Both the position numbers and the translations under genes were made by a program. From Nocardia mikamii NBRC 108933 (lineage in GTDB: Bacteria; Actinomycetota; Actinomycetes; Mycobacteriales; Mycobacteriaceae), in contig NZ_BDCM01000010.1 in the NCBI RefSeq assembly GCF_001613505.1, positions 186,001-250,000 of the forward strand: a stretch of DNA of 64,000 bases, in the 5' to 3' direction. Under the pieces are notes generated by a model. That model had not been told where the DNA came from. It saw only the letters and a program-made list of their open reading frames with translations, and ran no database searches. Of the stretch, positions 31,268 through 38,652 are shown one piece after another (position 1 is the stretch's first letter; each line of letters opens with the position of its first letter).

Positions 31268-32010
31268 CCGGATATCACAAGTCCGCCCTGATCAGCGGGG
31301 CGTCCCGCGGCATCGGGCTCGGGATCGCGAACCGGCTTGCCGAACAAGGCTATTCGCTCACCGTCACCGCCCGCGATGCCGCACGCCTCGATGAGGTCGC
31401 CGGGCAGCTGCGCTCGGCCGGCGCGGCGGACGTCGTCGCCGTGGCCGCCGACATGTCCGATACCGACGGCGTCGAGCGGGTGGTGGCCGAGCACGCGAAC
31501 CGGTTCGGCACCCTGTCGGCGCTGATCCTCAACGCGGGCGTCGGCACCGCCGGTCCGCTCGCCGACACCTCCGTGCGGCGCTTCGACAAAACCCTCGCGG
31601 TCAATCTGCGTGCGCCGCTGCAACTCATCCAGGGCGCGCTGCCGATGCTGCGCGCCGCCGCGGCGGCCGCACCCGATCGCGGCGCGAAAGTGATTGCGCT
31701 GTCGTCGATCACGGGCGTCTACGCCGAAGCCGGACTCGCTGTCTACGGCGCGGCCAAGGCAGCGCTCATCTCGCTGATCGCCACCCTCAACGCCGAGGAA
31801 TCGGGTAACGGCATCAGCGCCACCACCCTCGCCCCCGGATATGTCGACACCGATATGAGCGCCTGGATCCACGACCGCATCCCGCCGGAGCAGATGCTCG
31901 CCGTCGGCGACATCGTCGAAATGGTCGATGCCCTGCTGCGATTGTCGTCGCGGGCGGTGGTTGCGAACATCGTGCTCTCCCGCGCGGGCACCGACGCCTA
32001 CCGCGCATAG
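31264..32010 (+). CDS. Short-chain dehydrogenase/reductase
   Basis: A 248-residue classical SDR. The NAD(P) motif is ALISGASRGIGLGIANRLAEQG, the structural motif is LILNAGVG and the catalytic Ser/Tyr/Lys are in IALSSITGVYAEAGLAVYGAAKAALISL. Its GTG overlaps the kinase stop. In this operon it may oxidise a hydroxyacyl intermediate. A strong hairpin follows. Confidence 0.92.
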   Translation: MTGYHKSALISGASRGIGLGIANRLAEQGYSLTVTARDAARLDEVAGQLRSAGAADVVAVAADMSDTDGVERVVAEHANRFGTLSALILNAGVGTAGPLADTSVRRFDKTLAVNLRAPLQLIQGALPMLRAAAAAAPDRGAKVIALSSITGVYAEAGLAVYGAAKAALISLIATLNAEESGNGISATTLAPGYVDTDMSAWIHDRIPPEQMLAVGDIVEMVDALLRLSSRAVVANIVLSRAGTDAYRA

Positions 32011-32016
32011 TGACCT

Positions 32017-32044
32017 CGCTGCCGCCGGATTCCGGTCCGGCGGC
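32017..32044 (+). terminator. Terminator after the acyl-CoA operon
   Basis: A perfect 11-bp stem (32017-32027 with 32034-32044) and a 6-nt loop just after the SDR stop and before the methyltransferase start. Confidence 0.7.
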
Positions 32045-32056
32045 AGAATGCGGCAT

Positions 32057-32812
32057 ATGCAGCGCTCTTTCGAGGAATTGCTCGACGACGCCGCGGCGGC
32101 GCCGGTGGACGGCTGGGGTTTCGAGTGGCTGAACGGGCGGGCCACCGAACAGCGGCCGTCGTGGGGCTATCAGCGGTTGATGAGCGCGCGTCTGGCGACC
32201 GCGACGGCGGCGCTCGACCTCGAGACCGGCGGCGGCGAAGTTCTCGCCGAGGCCGACACGTTCCCGCCGACGATGGCGGCGACCGAATCGTGGCCGCCGA
32301 ACGCCGCCGCGGCGACCGCGCGCTTGCATCCGCGCGGCGCCGTGGTGGTCGCCACCGTCGACGACGCGTCGCTGCCGTTCGCCGACGCAGCCTTCGATCT
32401 CGTGACCAGCCGGCATCCGGCCGTGGTCCGGTGGGATGAGATTGCCCGGGTATTGCGGTCCGGCGGCACCTACTTCGCCCAGCACGTGGGACCCGCCAGC
32501 GTCTTCGAACTGATCGAATACTTCCTCGGACCGCAGCCCGAGGCCCAGCGCCGACGCCACCACGACGACGAAGCCGCCGCCGCGCGAGACGCGGGGCTGC
32601 GGATCACCGATCTGCGCCACGAACGACTGCGGATGGAATTCTTCGATATCGGAGCAGTGGTGTACCTCCTGCGCAAGGTGATCTGGCTCGTCCCCGGATT
32701 CACCGTCGAGCGCTATCACGACCGGCTGCGGGAACTGGACGACCGGATCCGGCGGGAGGGGCCGTTCGTCGCGCACTCCTCGCGCACACTGTTCGACGCC
32801 GTCAAGCCCTGA
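32057..32812 (+). CDS. SAM-dependent methyltransferase
   Basis: A 251-residue class I methyltransferase-like protein. The SAM region is degenerate at the usual GxGxG (LDLETGGGEVLAEADTFPPTMAATESWPPN) but the post-I acidic region and motif IV (ASLPFADAAFDLVTSRHPAVVRWDEIARVLRSGGTYFAQHVG) fit the family. The C-terminal half is specific (FDIGAVVYLLRKVIWLVPGFTVERYHDRLREL). ATG 32057 follows the operon terminator closely and lacks a ribosome-binding site, so it may be leaderless. Substrate unknown. Confidence 0.82.
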   Translation: MQRSFEELLDDAAAAPVDGWGFEWLNGRATEQRPSWGYQRLMSARLATATAALDLETGGGEVLAEADTFPPTMAATESWPPNAAAATARLHPRGAVVVATVDDASLPFADAAFDLVTSRHPAVVRWDEIARVLRSGGTYFAQHVGPASVFELIEYFLGPQPEAQRRRHHDDEAAAARDAGLRITDLRHERLRMEFFDIGAVVYLLRKVIWLVPGFTVERYHDRLRELDDRIRREGPFVAHSSRTLFDAVKP

Positions 32813-32813
32813 A

Positions 32814-32837
32814 CCGGCGGGTACTCACTCCCGCCGG
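32814..32837 (+). terminator. Hairpin after the methyltransferase gene
   Basis: A perfect 8-bp stem (32814-32821 with 32830-32837) and an 8-nt loop, directly after the stop codon. Confidence 0.55.
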
Positions 32838-33145
32838 AGAGCGGACACGATGCGGCGATGCAGATGACCTCATTGCCCTTGCCGGGGCGACGCCGCCGTT
32901 CGCAAGATCAACGGAAAACCGGCCTTCACGTCGAGAATGCCGCGGCAGATCCCAGCAAACCGCACCGGACGAGCACAGGCGTCAACCCCCGGACAGGGGT
33001 TTGCCCGCTTTCACGATCGGGAAATACCTTCGGAGTTTGCTAGGTATTCGCGGGTCTGTCCGCGAGAGGTACAGCGGCGGAACCGATCGGCGGGCGCACA
33101 CCTGCCGGGTGGTTCCGGATTGCGGACGACGCGAGGAGGACTGCC
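32838..33145. other. Intergenic region with a possible stress promoter
   Basis: About 310 bases without a supported gene. GGTTT (32998-33002), a 16-base spacer and GGGAAA (33019-33024) make a partial SigF-like promoter upstream of the gene at 33146. An inverted repeat AATACC/GGTATT (33023-33048) overlaps it. Confidence 0.35.
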
Positions 33146-33484
33146 ATGACTTTTCTGGCACTCGGCTTTCTGCGCACGGAGATCTCACGCCTGCACCAGG
33201 AATGGGATGCGGCGCAGATCCGTTGTCTGGCAAGACGTCTGGGCTACACGCTCGAGGAAACGGTCGCCTTCGGCAATCGCACCGACAACCCGGTGCAGTT
33301 CCTGATCGGCGCGGCGATCACCCGTGATGCCGAAGCGGTGATCGTGCCCAGTCTCGACCACTTCCCGGACGGCATCGTCCCGGCCGAACTCATCGAGGTG
33401 ACCGATGTGATCACCGTGCGGCCGGAACGTACCTACGCGCGCTGGCCTCTCGGGGAGCCACCCGGCACCGGCGGCGCGAACTGA
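33146..33484 (+). CDS. Small protein resembling a degenerate resolvase N-terminal domain
   Basis: A 112-residue protein with GAGGAGG before the ATG. The layout ALGFLRTEISRLHQEWDAAQIRCLARRLGYTLEETVAF, then DAEAVIVPSLDHFPDG and VTDVITV, recalls the serine-recombinase N-terminal fold (YxRVSTxxQ, VVVxSLDRLGR). The catalytic-Ser region is altered and there is no DNA-binding tail. It is therefore probably not a recombinase; related stand-alone proteins of unknown role occur in mycobacteria and nocardiae. Confidence 0.6.
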   Translation: MTFLALGFLRTEISRLHQEWDAAQIRCLARRLGYTLEETVAFGNRTDNPVQFLIGAAITRDAEAVIVPSLDHFPDGIVPAELIEVTDVITVRPERTYARWPLGEPPGTGGAN

Positions 33485-33488
33485 CTCC

Positions 33489-33752
33489 TCACGCGCGCTT
33501 GCGCCGCACCAGCCAGATCGCGGCGACCGCCCCCGCCGCGGTGACGCCGATCGCCGGTAGCGGGATCTGCTTGACGACCTGCGCGGCCCGGTCCGCGTTG
33601 TCCTGGGCGGACCGGACACCGCGATGCAGCCGTTCGCGGGTGCGACCGGGCACGTCGAGTTTGTCGCTGAGCGCCTGCACGGTGCGGCCCAGCTCCTCGC
33701 GCGTCAGATCGCGGTCGTAACGCAACGCTTCCGGATCGGAAGGGATGTTCAT
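33489..33752 (-). CDS. DUF3618 family protein
   Basis: An 87-residue protein: IPSDPEALRYDRDLTREELGRTVQALSDKLDVPGRTRERLH, then a C-terminal membrane anchor LPAIGVTAAGAVAAIWLVRRKRA. DUF3618 proteins sit in small actinobacterial operons with holin-like proteins and are often stress induced. The ATG overlaps the stop of the upstream gene (ATGA). Confidence 0.85.
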   Translation of the reverse strand: MNIPSDPEALRYDRDLTREELGRTVQALSDKLDVPGRTRERLHRGVRSAQDNADRAAQVVKQIPLPAIGVTAAGAVAAIWLVRRKRA

Positions 33753-34162
33753 CGCCGAGTCCTCTCCTTGATGACGGCTACGTCTTCCCGGACGTTCGCG
33801 GCGGCCTGCTCGGGTATCGGCGGACTCCCCTTGCGGATGCTCGCCCGCCCGAGCAGGCCGAAGACGCCCGCCACCACGGCCAGCGCCGCGGCCACGATCA
33901 ACGCGGAAGCCCATACGGGCAGCACCAGCGCCAAGGCCGTGATCGCGGCCGCGACCAGGGCGCCGAGGACGGCCAGCCCCAGCACGGCGGCGGCGCCGAG
34001 CATCCCCGCCCCTGCTCCCAGCCGCTTGGCCTTGCCCTGCGCCTCGACGACCGCCAGTTTCGCCTCTTCGCGCACCAGCCGGCTCAATTGCTCCGTGGTG
34101 GTTCCGACCAATTCGGCCACCGACGCCGTCTCCGGCGCTCGGCCGTTCTCGATATGCGACAT
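33749..34162 (-). CDS. Holin-X/DUF1469-like membrane protein
   Basis: A 137-residue protein: soluble N-terminal helix (SVAELVGTTTEQLSRLVREEAKLAVVEAQGKAKRLG), two membrane spans (LGLAVLGALVAAAITALALVLPV and ASALIVAAALAVVAGVFGLLG) and a basic tail. This is the actinobacterial phage-holin-family/DUF1469 type, usually beside DUF3618. The name reflects topology, not lysis. A SigF-like promoter lies about 90-110 bases upstream. Confidence 0.87.
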   Translation of the reverse strand: MSHIENGRAPETASVAELVGTTTEQLSRLVREEAKLAVVEAQGKAKRLGAGAGMLGAAAVLGLAVLGALVAAAITALALVLPVWASALIVAAALAVVAGVFGLLGRASIRKGSPPIPEQAAANVREDVAVIKERTRR

Positions 34163-34248
34163 CTGACCAACCACTCCTCCGGGCACCGATCGAATCGGGC
34201 GAATTCGCTGAGCCCGCGAGCGAACCGCCTCTCCGGTTGTTGCTCGCG

Positions 34249-34273
34249 ATACCCGCGAAATCCGTGGCGACAC
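34249..34273 (-). promoter_or_regulatory. SigF/SigB-type promoter of the holin-like/DUF3618 operon
   Basis: On the minus strand: GTGT (34273-34270), a 15-base spacer and GGGTAT (34254-34249). The element order and spacing match the one before the stressosome operon. Confidence 0.6.
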
Positions 34274-34389
34274 CTCTTCCGGTGCGTGGGCGCCGGATTT
34301 CTCGTGCGGCGGGCGGTTAACTCCTTGCGCCGGAAAGCAATTGCCCGGCCGGAGAGAGCCTCGGGTACCCAGCGGGTAGATTGACAACC

Positions 34390-34770
34390 GTGACCAATAC
34401 TTCCGGAGACGCGTATCCCCTCGCCGACGCGATGACCACCTCGGTCAGCGTGCACGACGATGCGACCGTGCTCACGGTGGCCGGCGAGGTCGACCTGGCG
34501 ACCGCTCCCGCACTGGAGAGTGCGATCGAGGCGACCCTCGGCGGTAAGCCCGCGGCACTGATCATCGACCTGTTGCAGGTGAGTTTCCTGGCCTCGGCCG
34601 GCATGGCCGCGCTGGTGGCCGCCCATCAGCGGGCCGGCTCCGCGACGCGCATCGTCCTGGTCGCCGAGGGACCGGCCACCAGCAGACAGCTCAAATTGAC
34701 CAATCTCGATCAGGTGTTCGCCCTGCATCCCACGCTCGACGCCGCGCTCGCGGCGCTGCACCAGGGCTGA
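34390..34770 (+). CDS. STAS-domain anti-anti-sigma factor, RsbV/SpoIIAA type
   Basis: A 126-residue single STAS domain: VLTVAGEVDLATAPALESAIEATLGG, LIIDLLQVSFLASAGMAALVAAHQRA. The Ser in ASAGM aligns with the phosphorylated serine of RsbV-like proteins. It would bind an RsbW-type kinase when dephosphorylated and so free a general-stress sigma factor. Candidates for its phosphatase and kinase are in the PP2C-HATPase protein at 25749-28010. GTG 34390 is used; a TTG at 34381 is possible. Confidence 0.9.
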   Translation: MTNTSGDAYPLADAMTTSVSVHDDATVLTVAGEVDLATAPALESAIEATLGGKPAALIIDLLQVSFLASAGMAALVAAHQRAGSATRIVLVAEGPATSRQLKLTNLDQVFALHPTLDAALAALHQG

Positions 34771-34778
34771 GCGGAGAC

Positions 34779-34808
34779 GGCCGGCAGACCGGGAGCGGAC
34801 TGCCGGCC
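34779..34808. terminator. Bidirectional terminator
   Basis: A perfect 9-bp stem (34779-34787 with 34800-34808) and a 12-nt loop between the convergent STAS and LLM genes. Confidence 0.65.
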
Positions 34809-34815
34809 ACACCGA

Positions 34816-35853
34816 TCAGACCAGCTCGCGCAGCTGTTCGATCAACTTCACCCGTTCTCCCGCGGTCGCGGCCAGCGGCACCACGTTCAGTACCGTGACA
34901 CCGGCCTCCCGGAACGCCGCCACCCGCTCCGCGACGAAGCCCGCCGAACCGATCAGCGAGATGTCACGCACCAGCTCGTCGGGGACGACCTTGGCGGCCT
35001 CGTCCTTCTTACCGGCCAGATACAGCTCCTGAATGCGGTCGGCCTCGGCGCCGTAACCGTACTGCGTGGCCAGCGAGTGGTAGAAGTTCTTGCTCTTGGC
35101 GCCCATACCGCCGATGTAGAGCGCCAGATGCGGTTTGACGAACTCCCGCAGCGGCTCCACGTTGTCGCCGATCGCCAGCGCCGGTCCGGCGTAGATGTCG
35201 AGGTCGCCGAGTTCCGGATCGCGTTTCGCGGTACCGGCGGCCAGCGCCTCACCCCAGACGTCGCGGGCCTTCTCCGGCAGGAAGAAGATCGGCTGCCAGC
35301 CCTCGGCCAGTTCCGCGGCCAACTGCACGTTCTTCGGCCCCAGCGCGGCCAGCAGCACCGGGATGCGGTCGCGGACCGGGTGGTTGATCAGCTTCAGCGG
35401 CTTGCCCAGTCCGGTGCCACGTTCGGCGGGCAGCGGGATCGTGTAGTACTTGCCCTGATATTCCAGGCGTTCGCGCCGCCACACCTTGCGGCAGATCTCC
35501 ACGACCTCGCGCGTGCGACCGATCGGCGCGTCGTAGGGCACGCCGTGGAACCCCTCGATGACCTGCGGTCCCGAGGCGCCCAGGCCGAGGACGTAACGGC
35601 CATCGGAGACGTAGTCCAGACCCGCCGCGGTCATCGCGGTCAGCGTGGGCGTGCGGGTGTAGAGCTGCAGAATGCCCGAGGCCAGCTGTACCCGCTCGGT
35701 CTTGGCCGCCAGATAGCCCAGTCCGCTCACCGCGTCGTAGGAGTAGGCCTCGGGCACGAAGACGATGTCCAGGCCGGCTCGTTCCAGGTCGGCGACCTCG
35801 GCCGCGACCTCCTTGAAGCCCCCCGCATAGTTGATGCCCAACCCGATCCGCAT
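34816..35853 (-). CDS. LLM class F420-dependent oxidoreductase (Rv3520c-like)
   Basis: A 345-residue luciferase-like TIM barrel. Family stretches: IGLGINYAGGFKEVAAEVADLERAGLDIVFVPEAYSYDAVS, QLASGILQLYTRTPTLTAMTAAGLDYVSDGRYVLGLGASGPQVIEGFHG. It resembles M. tuberculosis Rv3520c and probably uses F420H2 for a hydride transfer; the substrate is unknown. The ATG at 35853 has CGGAG 8 bases upstream. A perfect 14-bp palindrome lies 20 bases before the start. Confidence 0.92.
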   Translation of the reverse strand: MRIGLGINYAGGFKEVAAEVADLERAGLDIVFVPEAYSYDAVSGLGYLAAKTERVQLASGILQLYTRTPTLTAMTAAGLDYVSDGRYVLGLGASGPQVIEGFHGVPYDAPIGRTREVVEICRKVWRRERLEYQGKYYTIPLPAERGTGLGKPLKLINHPVRDRIPVLLAALGPKNVQLAAELAEGWQPIFFLPEKARDVWGEALAAGTAKRDPELGDLDIYAGPALAIGDNVEPLREFVKPHLALYIGGMGAKSKNFYHSLATQYGYGAEADRIQELYLAGKKDEAAKVVPDELVRDISLIGSAGFVAERVAAFREAGVTVLNVVPLAATAGERVKLIEQLRELV

Positions 35854-35873
35854 CTTATGCAACTCCGTTCATA

Positions 35874-35887
35874 TGCAACTAGTTGCA
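35874..35887. promoter_or_regulatory. Perfect 14-bp palindrome upstream of the LLM gene
   Basis: TGCAACT followed by its complement AGTTGCA, centred on CTAG. This is typical of TetR-family operators, but no TetR gene is adjacent. Confidence 0.6.
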
Positions 35888-36085
35888 GTGAGGTTATCGC
35901 ACTGCACCACCCGTCACAAACCGCGATCCGCGATCGCGGCCGGGGTGGCCTCGGGTTCCATCCTGCACACCGCCCACGCGCCGTCCGCGACAGGGCGGCG
36001 CGGCCCGCTCGATGACCGGCCGCCCGGCCCGGTACGGTTATCGGCGTACCGCACGCCGATTCCTCGAAACGGGAGGCCCCGCAGC

Positions 36086-36742
36086 ATGTCTCAGGACACC
36101 GCATCGTCGCCGGACACCACGACGTTCGGAGAGTCGACGATCGGCCGCTACCTGGACGATCTCGCCGCCAAGATCCCCGCCCCCGGCGGCGGTGCGGTCG
36201 CGGCGCTGCACGCCGCCCAGGGAGCCGCCCTGGTGGCGATGGTGGCCCGCTACACCACCCGCGCCAAGGATGCCGACAACCGTCCGGTGATCGATCGGAT
36301 CATCACGGCGGCCGACGCCGCGCGTGAGCGCGCGCTGGCCCTGGCCGACGCCGACGCCACCGCCTTCACCGCGGTCGGGGCGGCCTACAAACTGCCCAAG
36401 GACACCGACGAGCAGATCTCGGCGCGCAAGGAGGCCATCGCCTCGGCACTGCTGCAGGCCGCGCGGGTGCCGGCCGCGGTGGTCGCCGAGGCCGACGAGG
36501 TGCTCTCGCTGGCCGCGGATCTGCTGCCGATCGGCAATCCGAACGTGGTCACCGACATCGGCGCCGCCGCCGATGCCGCCCGGGCCGCCGCCGCCAGTTC
36601 ACAGTTGAATATCGCCATCAACGTCGGCTCGCTCGGCGACCACGAGGCCGAGGAGTTCGGGCCCACGCTGCGGCGCATCGAGGAGATCTTCGCCCGCGCG
36701 GACGCACTGCACACGGACGTTCTCGCTGCCGTCGTCGGCTGA
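36086..36742 (+). CDS. Cyclodeaminase/cyclohydrolase family protein (FchA-like)
   Basis: A 218-residue all-helical protein of the FTCD C-terminal domain family: IGRYLDDLAAKIPAPGGGAVAALHAAQGAALVAMVARYT, DADATAFTAVGAAYKLPKDTDEQ, LLPIGNPNVVTDIGAAADAARAAAASSQLNIAINVGSL. The family comprises formimino-THF cyclodeaminases and methenyl-THF cyclohydrolase (FchA). GGGAGG precedes the ATG. One gene away is an atypical FolD that lacks the cyclohydrolase lysine, so this protein may supply that step. Confidence 0.9.
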   Translation: MSQDTASSPDTTTFGESTIGRYLDDLAAKIPAPGGGAVAALHAAQGAALVAMVARYTTRAKDADNRPVIDRIITAADAARERALALADADATAFTAVGAAYKLPKDTDEQISARKEAIASALLQAARVPAAVVAEADEVLSLAADLLPIGNPNVVTDIGAAADAARAAAASSQLNIAINVGSLGDHEAEEFGPTLRRIEEIFARADALHTDVLAAVVG

Positions 36743-36882
36743 TCGCATTACCACACCCCTCGGCTAAACCTCGTTTGCCACACCGTAACTGTCGTTACGA
36801 AGCGAAAACTATTCCGGCGACCATGATCATCCGGAACTAGGATCGAGGTCCTGATACGCAAACCACCTGAGGGGGTGGAGCC

Positions 36883-37623
36883 ATGAGGAACATGATGCGT
36901 CATTTGTTCCTGGCGACAGTCATCGCAGTACTGGCCGCAGTCACCACGGGCACCGCGGCAGCGGTGCTGGCCACACCACAGACCACACCCGTGGCCTCGA
37001 TTTCACCGGGCAACGGCGCCGTCGTCGGAATCGCCCATCCGATCACCGTCCGATTCACCGCACCCGTCACCGATCGCGCCCGCGCCGAACAGTCCGTGCA
37101 CGTCGGTTCCCAGGCCGGAACGTTCTCCTGGACCGACGACAGGGAACTGGTCTGGAACTCCACCGGATACCTACCGGCCGATGCGCGATTCACCGTGACC
37201 GCGGGCAATGCCCGGTCCGAATTCCGGACCGACGGCGGGACCAGCGCCGATGCCGACATGTCCGCGCACACGTTCACCGTGTTCATTCCCGGACAGGCGC
37301 CGCGGGTCATGCCCGCCTCGATGGGTAAGCCCGGGCGCGAGACCCCGGTCGGCACCTTCCCCGTGATGGAGAAGGACCGCACCATCATCTTCGACTCGCG
37401 CACCATCGGCATTCCGCTCGACGACCCGGAGGGCTACTACCTGACCGGCGAATTCGCCGAACGGCTCACCTCGGGCGGCGTCTTCGTGCATTCGGCGCCG
37501 TGGTCGGTCGGCCAGCAGGGTAATTCCAACGTCAGCCACGGCTGCATCAACCTGGCCCCCGCCGACGCCGAGTGGTACTACGACAACGTGAGTGTGGGCG
37601 ATCCGGTGACCACCCACTGGTGA
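36883..37623 (+). CDS. Secreted L,D-transpeptidase (YkuD) with Ig-like domain
   Basis: A 246-residue envelope enzyme making 3-3 peptidoglycan cross-links. Residues 8-30 are a signal peptide or anchor (FLATVIAVLAAVTTGTAAAV), 40-118 a bacterial Ig-like domain and 130-246 the YkuD catalytic domain. The active-site pattern H-x14-S-H-G-C is visible with His203, Ser218, His219 and the nucleophile Cys221. GGGGGTGGAG precedes the ATG. This architecture matches mycobacterial Ldt enzymes, though it is shorter. It ends flush with the convergent folD gene. Confidence 0.93.
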   Translation: MRNMMRHLFLATVIAVLAAVTTGTAAAVLATPQTTPVASISPGNGAVVGIAHPITVRFTAPVTDRARAEQSVHVGSQAGTFSWTDDRELVWNSTGYLPADARFTVTAGNARSEFRTDGGTSADADMSAHTFTVFIPGQAPRVMPASMGKPGRETPVGTFPVMEKDRTIIFDSRTIGIPLDDPEGYYLTGEFAERLTSGGVFVHSAPWSVGQQGNSNVSHGCINLAPADAEWYYDNVSVGDPVTTHW

Positions 37624-38472
37624 TCAGCGCGTCGCTTCGGCCGCCTCCACCACGTGCCGCATCAGCAGCGCGGTGGTGACCGGTCCGACACCGCCGGGCA
37701 CCGGACTCAGTGCCGCTGCCCGGCCTTCCACCGAGCCGGCGTCGACATCGCCGACGATGCCACCGTCGGGTCCCTCGTTGGTCCCCACGTCGATGACCAC
37801 CGCGCCCTCGCGCACGTGATCCCCACCGATCAGTCCGGCTCGCCCGGCCGCCGCGACCACGATATCGGCGGCCGAGGTGACCGCCGGCAGGTCGGTGGTC
37901 CGCGAATGACACACCGTCACCGTCGCGTTCTCCGCCAGCAGCAGCTGTGCCAGAGGTTTGCCGACCACGTTCGACCGGCCGACGACCGCGACATGCCGGC
38001 CCGATAGCACGGTGTCGTGATGCTTGGCCAGCTCCACCACCGCCTGTGCGGTGGCCGGCGGGAATCCGGGCAGTCCGGCGGCGAGCAGTCCCAGCGACAG
38101 CGGGCTGACACCGTCGACGTCCTTGGCCGCGGCGATGGCCGAGCTGACGTCGTTGAGTTCCACACCAGCGGGCAGCGGGGTCTGCAACATCACCGCGTGC
38201 ACCGCCGGGTCCTCGCTGAGCTTCGCCAGCGCGTCGCGAATCTCCGCGGCACTCGCCTGCGCGCCGAGATCGTTTGTCTCGCAGTCGATTCCGAGGCGTC
38301 CGGCCGCGCGCTGCAACGAGTTGACATACCACCCGCTGGCCGGATCGTCGTTGGCCACCACCAGCACCAGGCGGGGGGCGGCCCCGGCTTCGGCCAGTGC
38401 GGCGGCGCGGTTCTTCGTCTCGGCGTTGAGGTCGGCGGCGAGTTGTTTGCCGGTCAGCGATAGGGTGTCCAC
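37624..38472 (-). CDS. folD: FolD-like methylene-THF dehydrogenase, catalytic lysine missing
   Basis: A 282-residue FolD homolog. The C-terminal NADP domain is standard: GRHVAVVGRSNVVGKPLAQLLL, DIVVAAAGRAGLIGGDHV, VIDVGTN, SPVPGGVGPVTTALLM. The catalytic domain is atypical. The YxxxK motif (Y50/K54 in E. coli) reads Y49-V-N-S-L53, so the lysine is Leu, and the usual PCTP segment is PPAT. The QxPLP and KDVDG motifs remain. In human MTHFD1 this lysine is needed for cyclohydrolase activity. This may be a dehydrogenase-only enzyme or a paralog with a new role. Confidence 0.88.
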   Translation of the reverse strand: MDTLSLTGKQLAADLNAETKNRAAALAEAGAAPRLVLVVANDDPASGWYVNSLQRAAGRLGIDCETNDLGAQASAAEIRDALAKLSEDPAVHAVMLQTPLPAGVELNDVSSAIAAAKDVDGVSPLSLGLLAAGLPGFPPATAQAVVELAKHHDTVLSGRHVAVVGRSNVVGKPLAQLLLAENATVTVCHSRTTDLPAVTSAADIVVAAAGRAGLIGGDHVREGAVVIDVGTNEGPDGGIVGDVDAGSVEGRAAALSPVPGGVGPVTTALLMRHVVEAAEATR

Positions 38473-38652
38473 CCGGCCACCCTATCGGGCCGCGCACCAG
38501 CGCGGACGGCCGCCGCCACCCGCGCGAATGCCGACTCGAGCGGGAGTAAATCCGGGGCCCTCGCCGATTCGGGTCGTATGGTGGGCACGGCTGTGCCCAT
38601 GCCCCACCCCACCCACGCGGGATCCCGCTCGCCCGGAAAGGTGTCGACTGCA

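Noticed and set aside
34363..34379. Two GGGTAC/GGGTAG-like hexamers before the RsbV-like gene, considered as a SigF promoter
   Set aside because: No GTTT-like element at 14-17 bases upstream of either hexamer.
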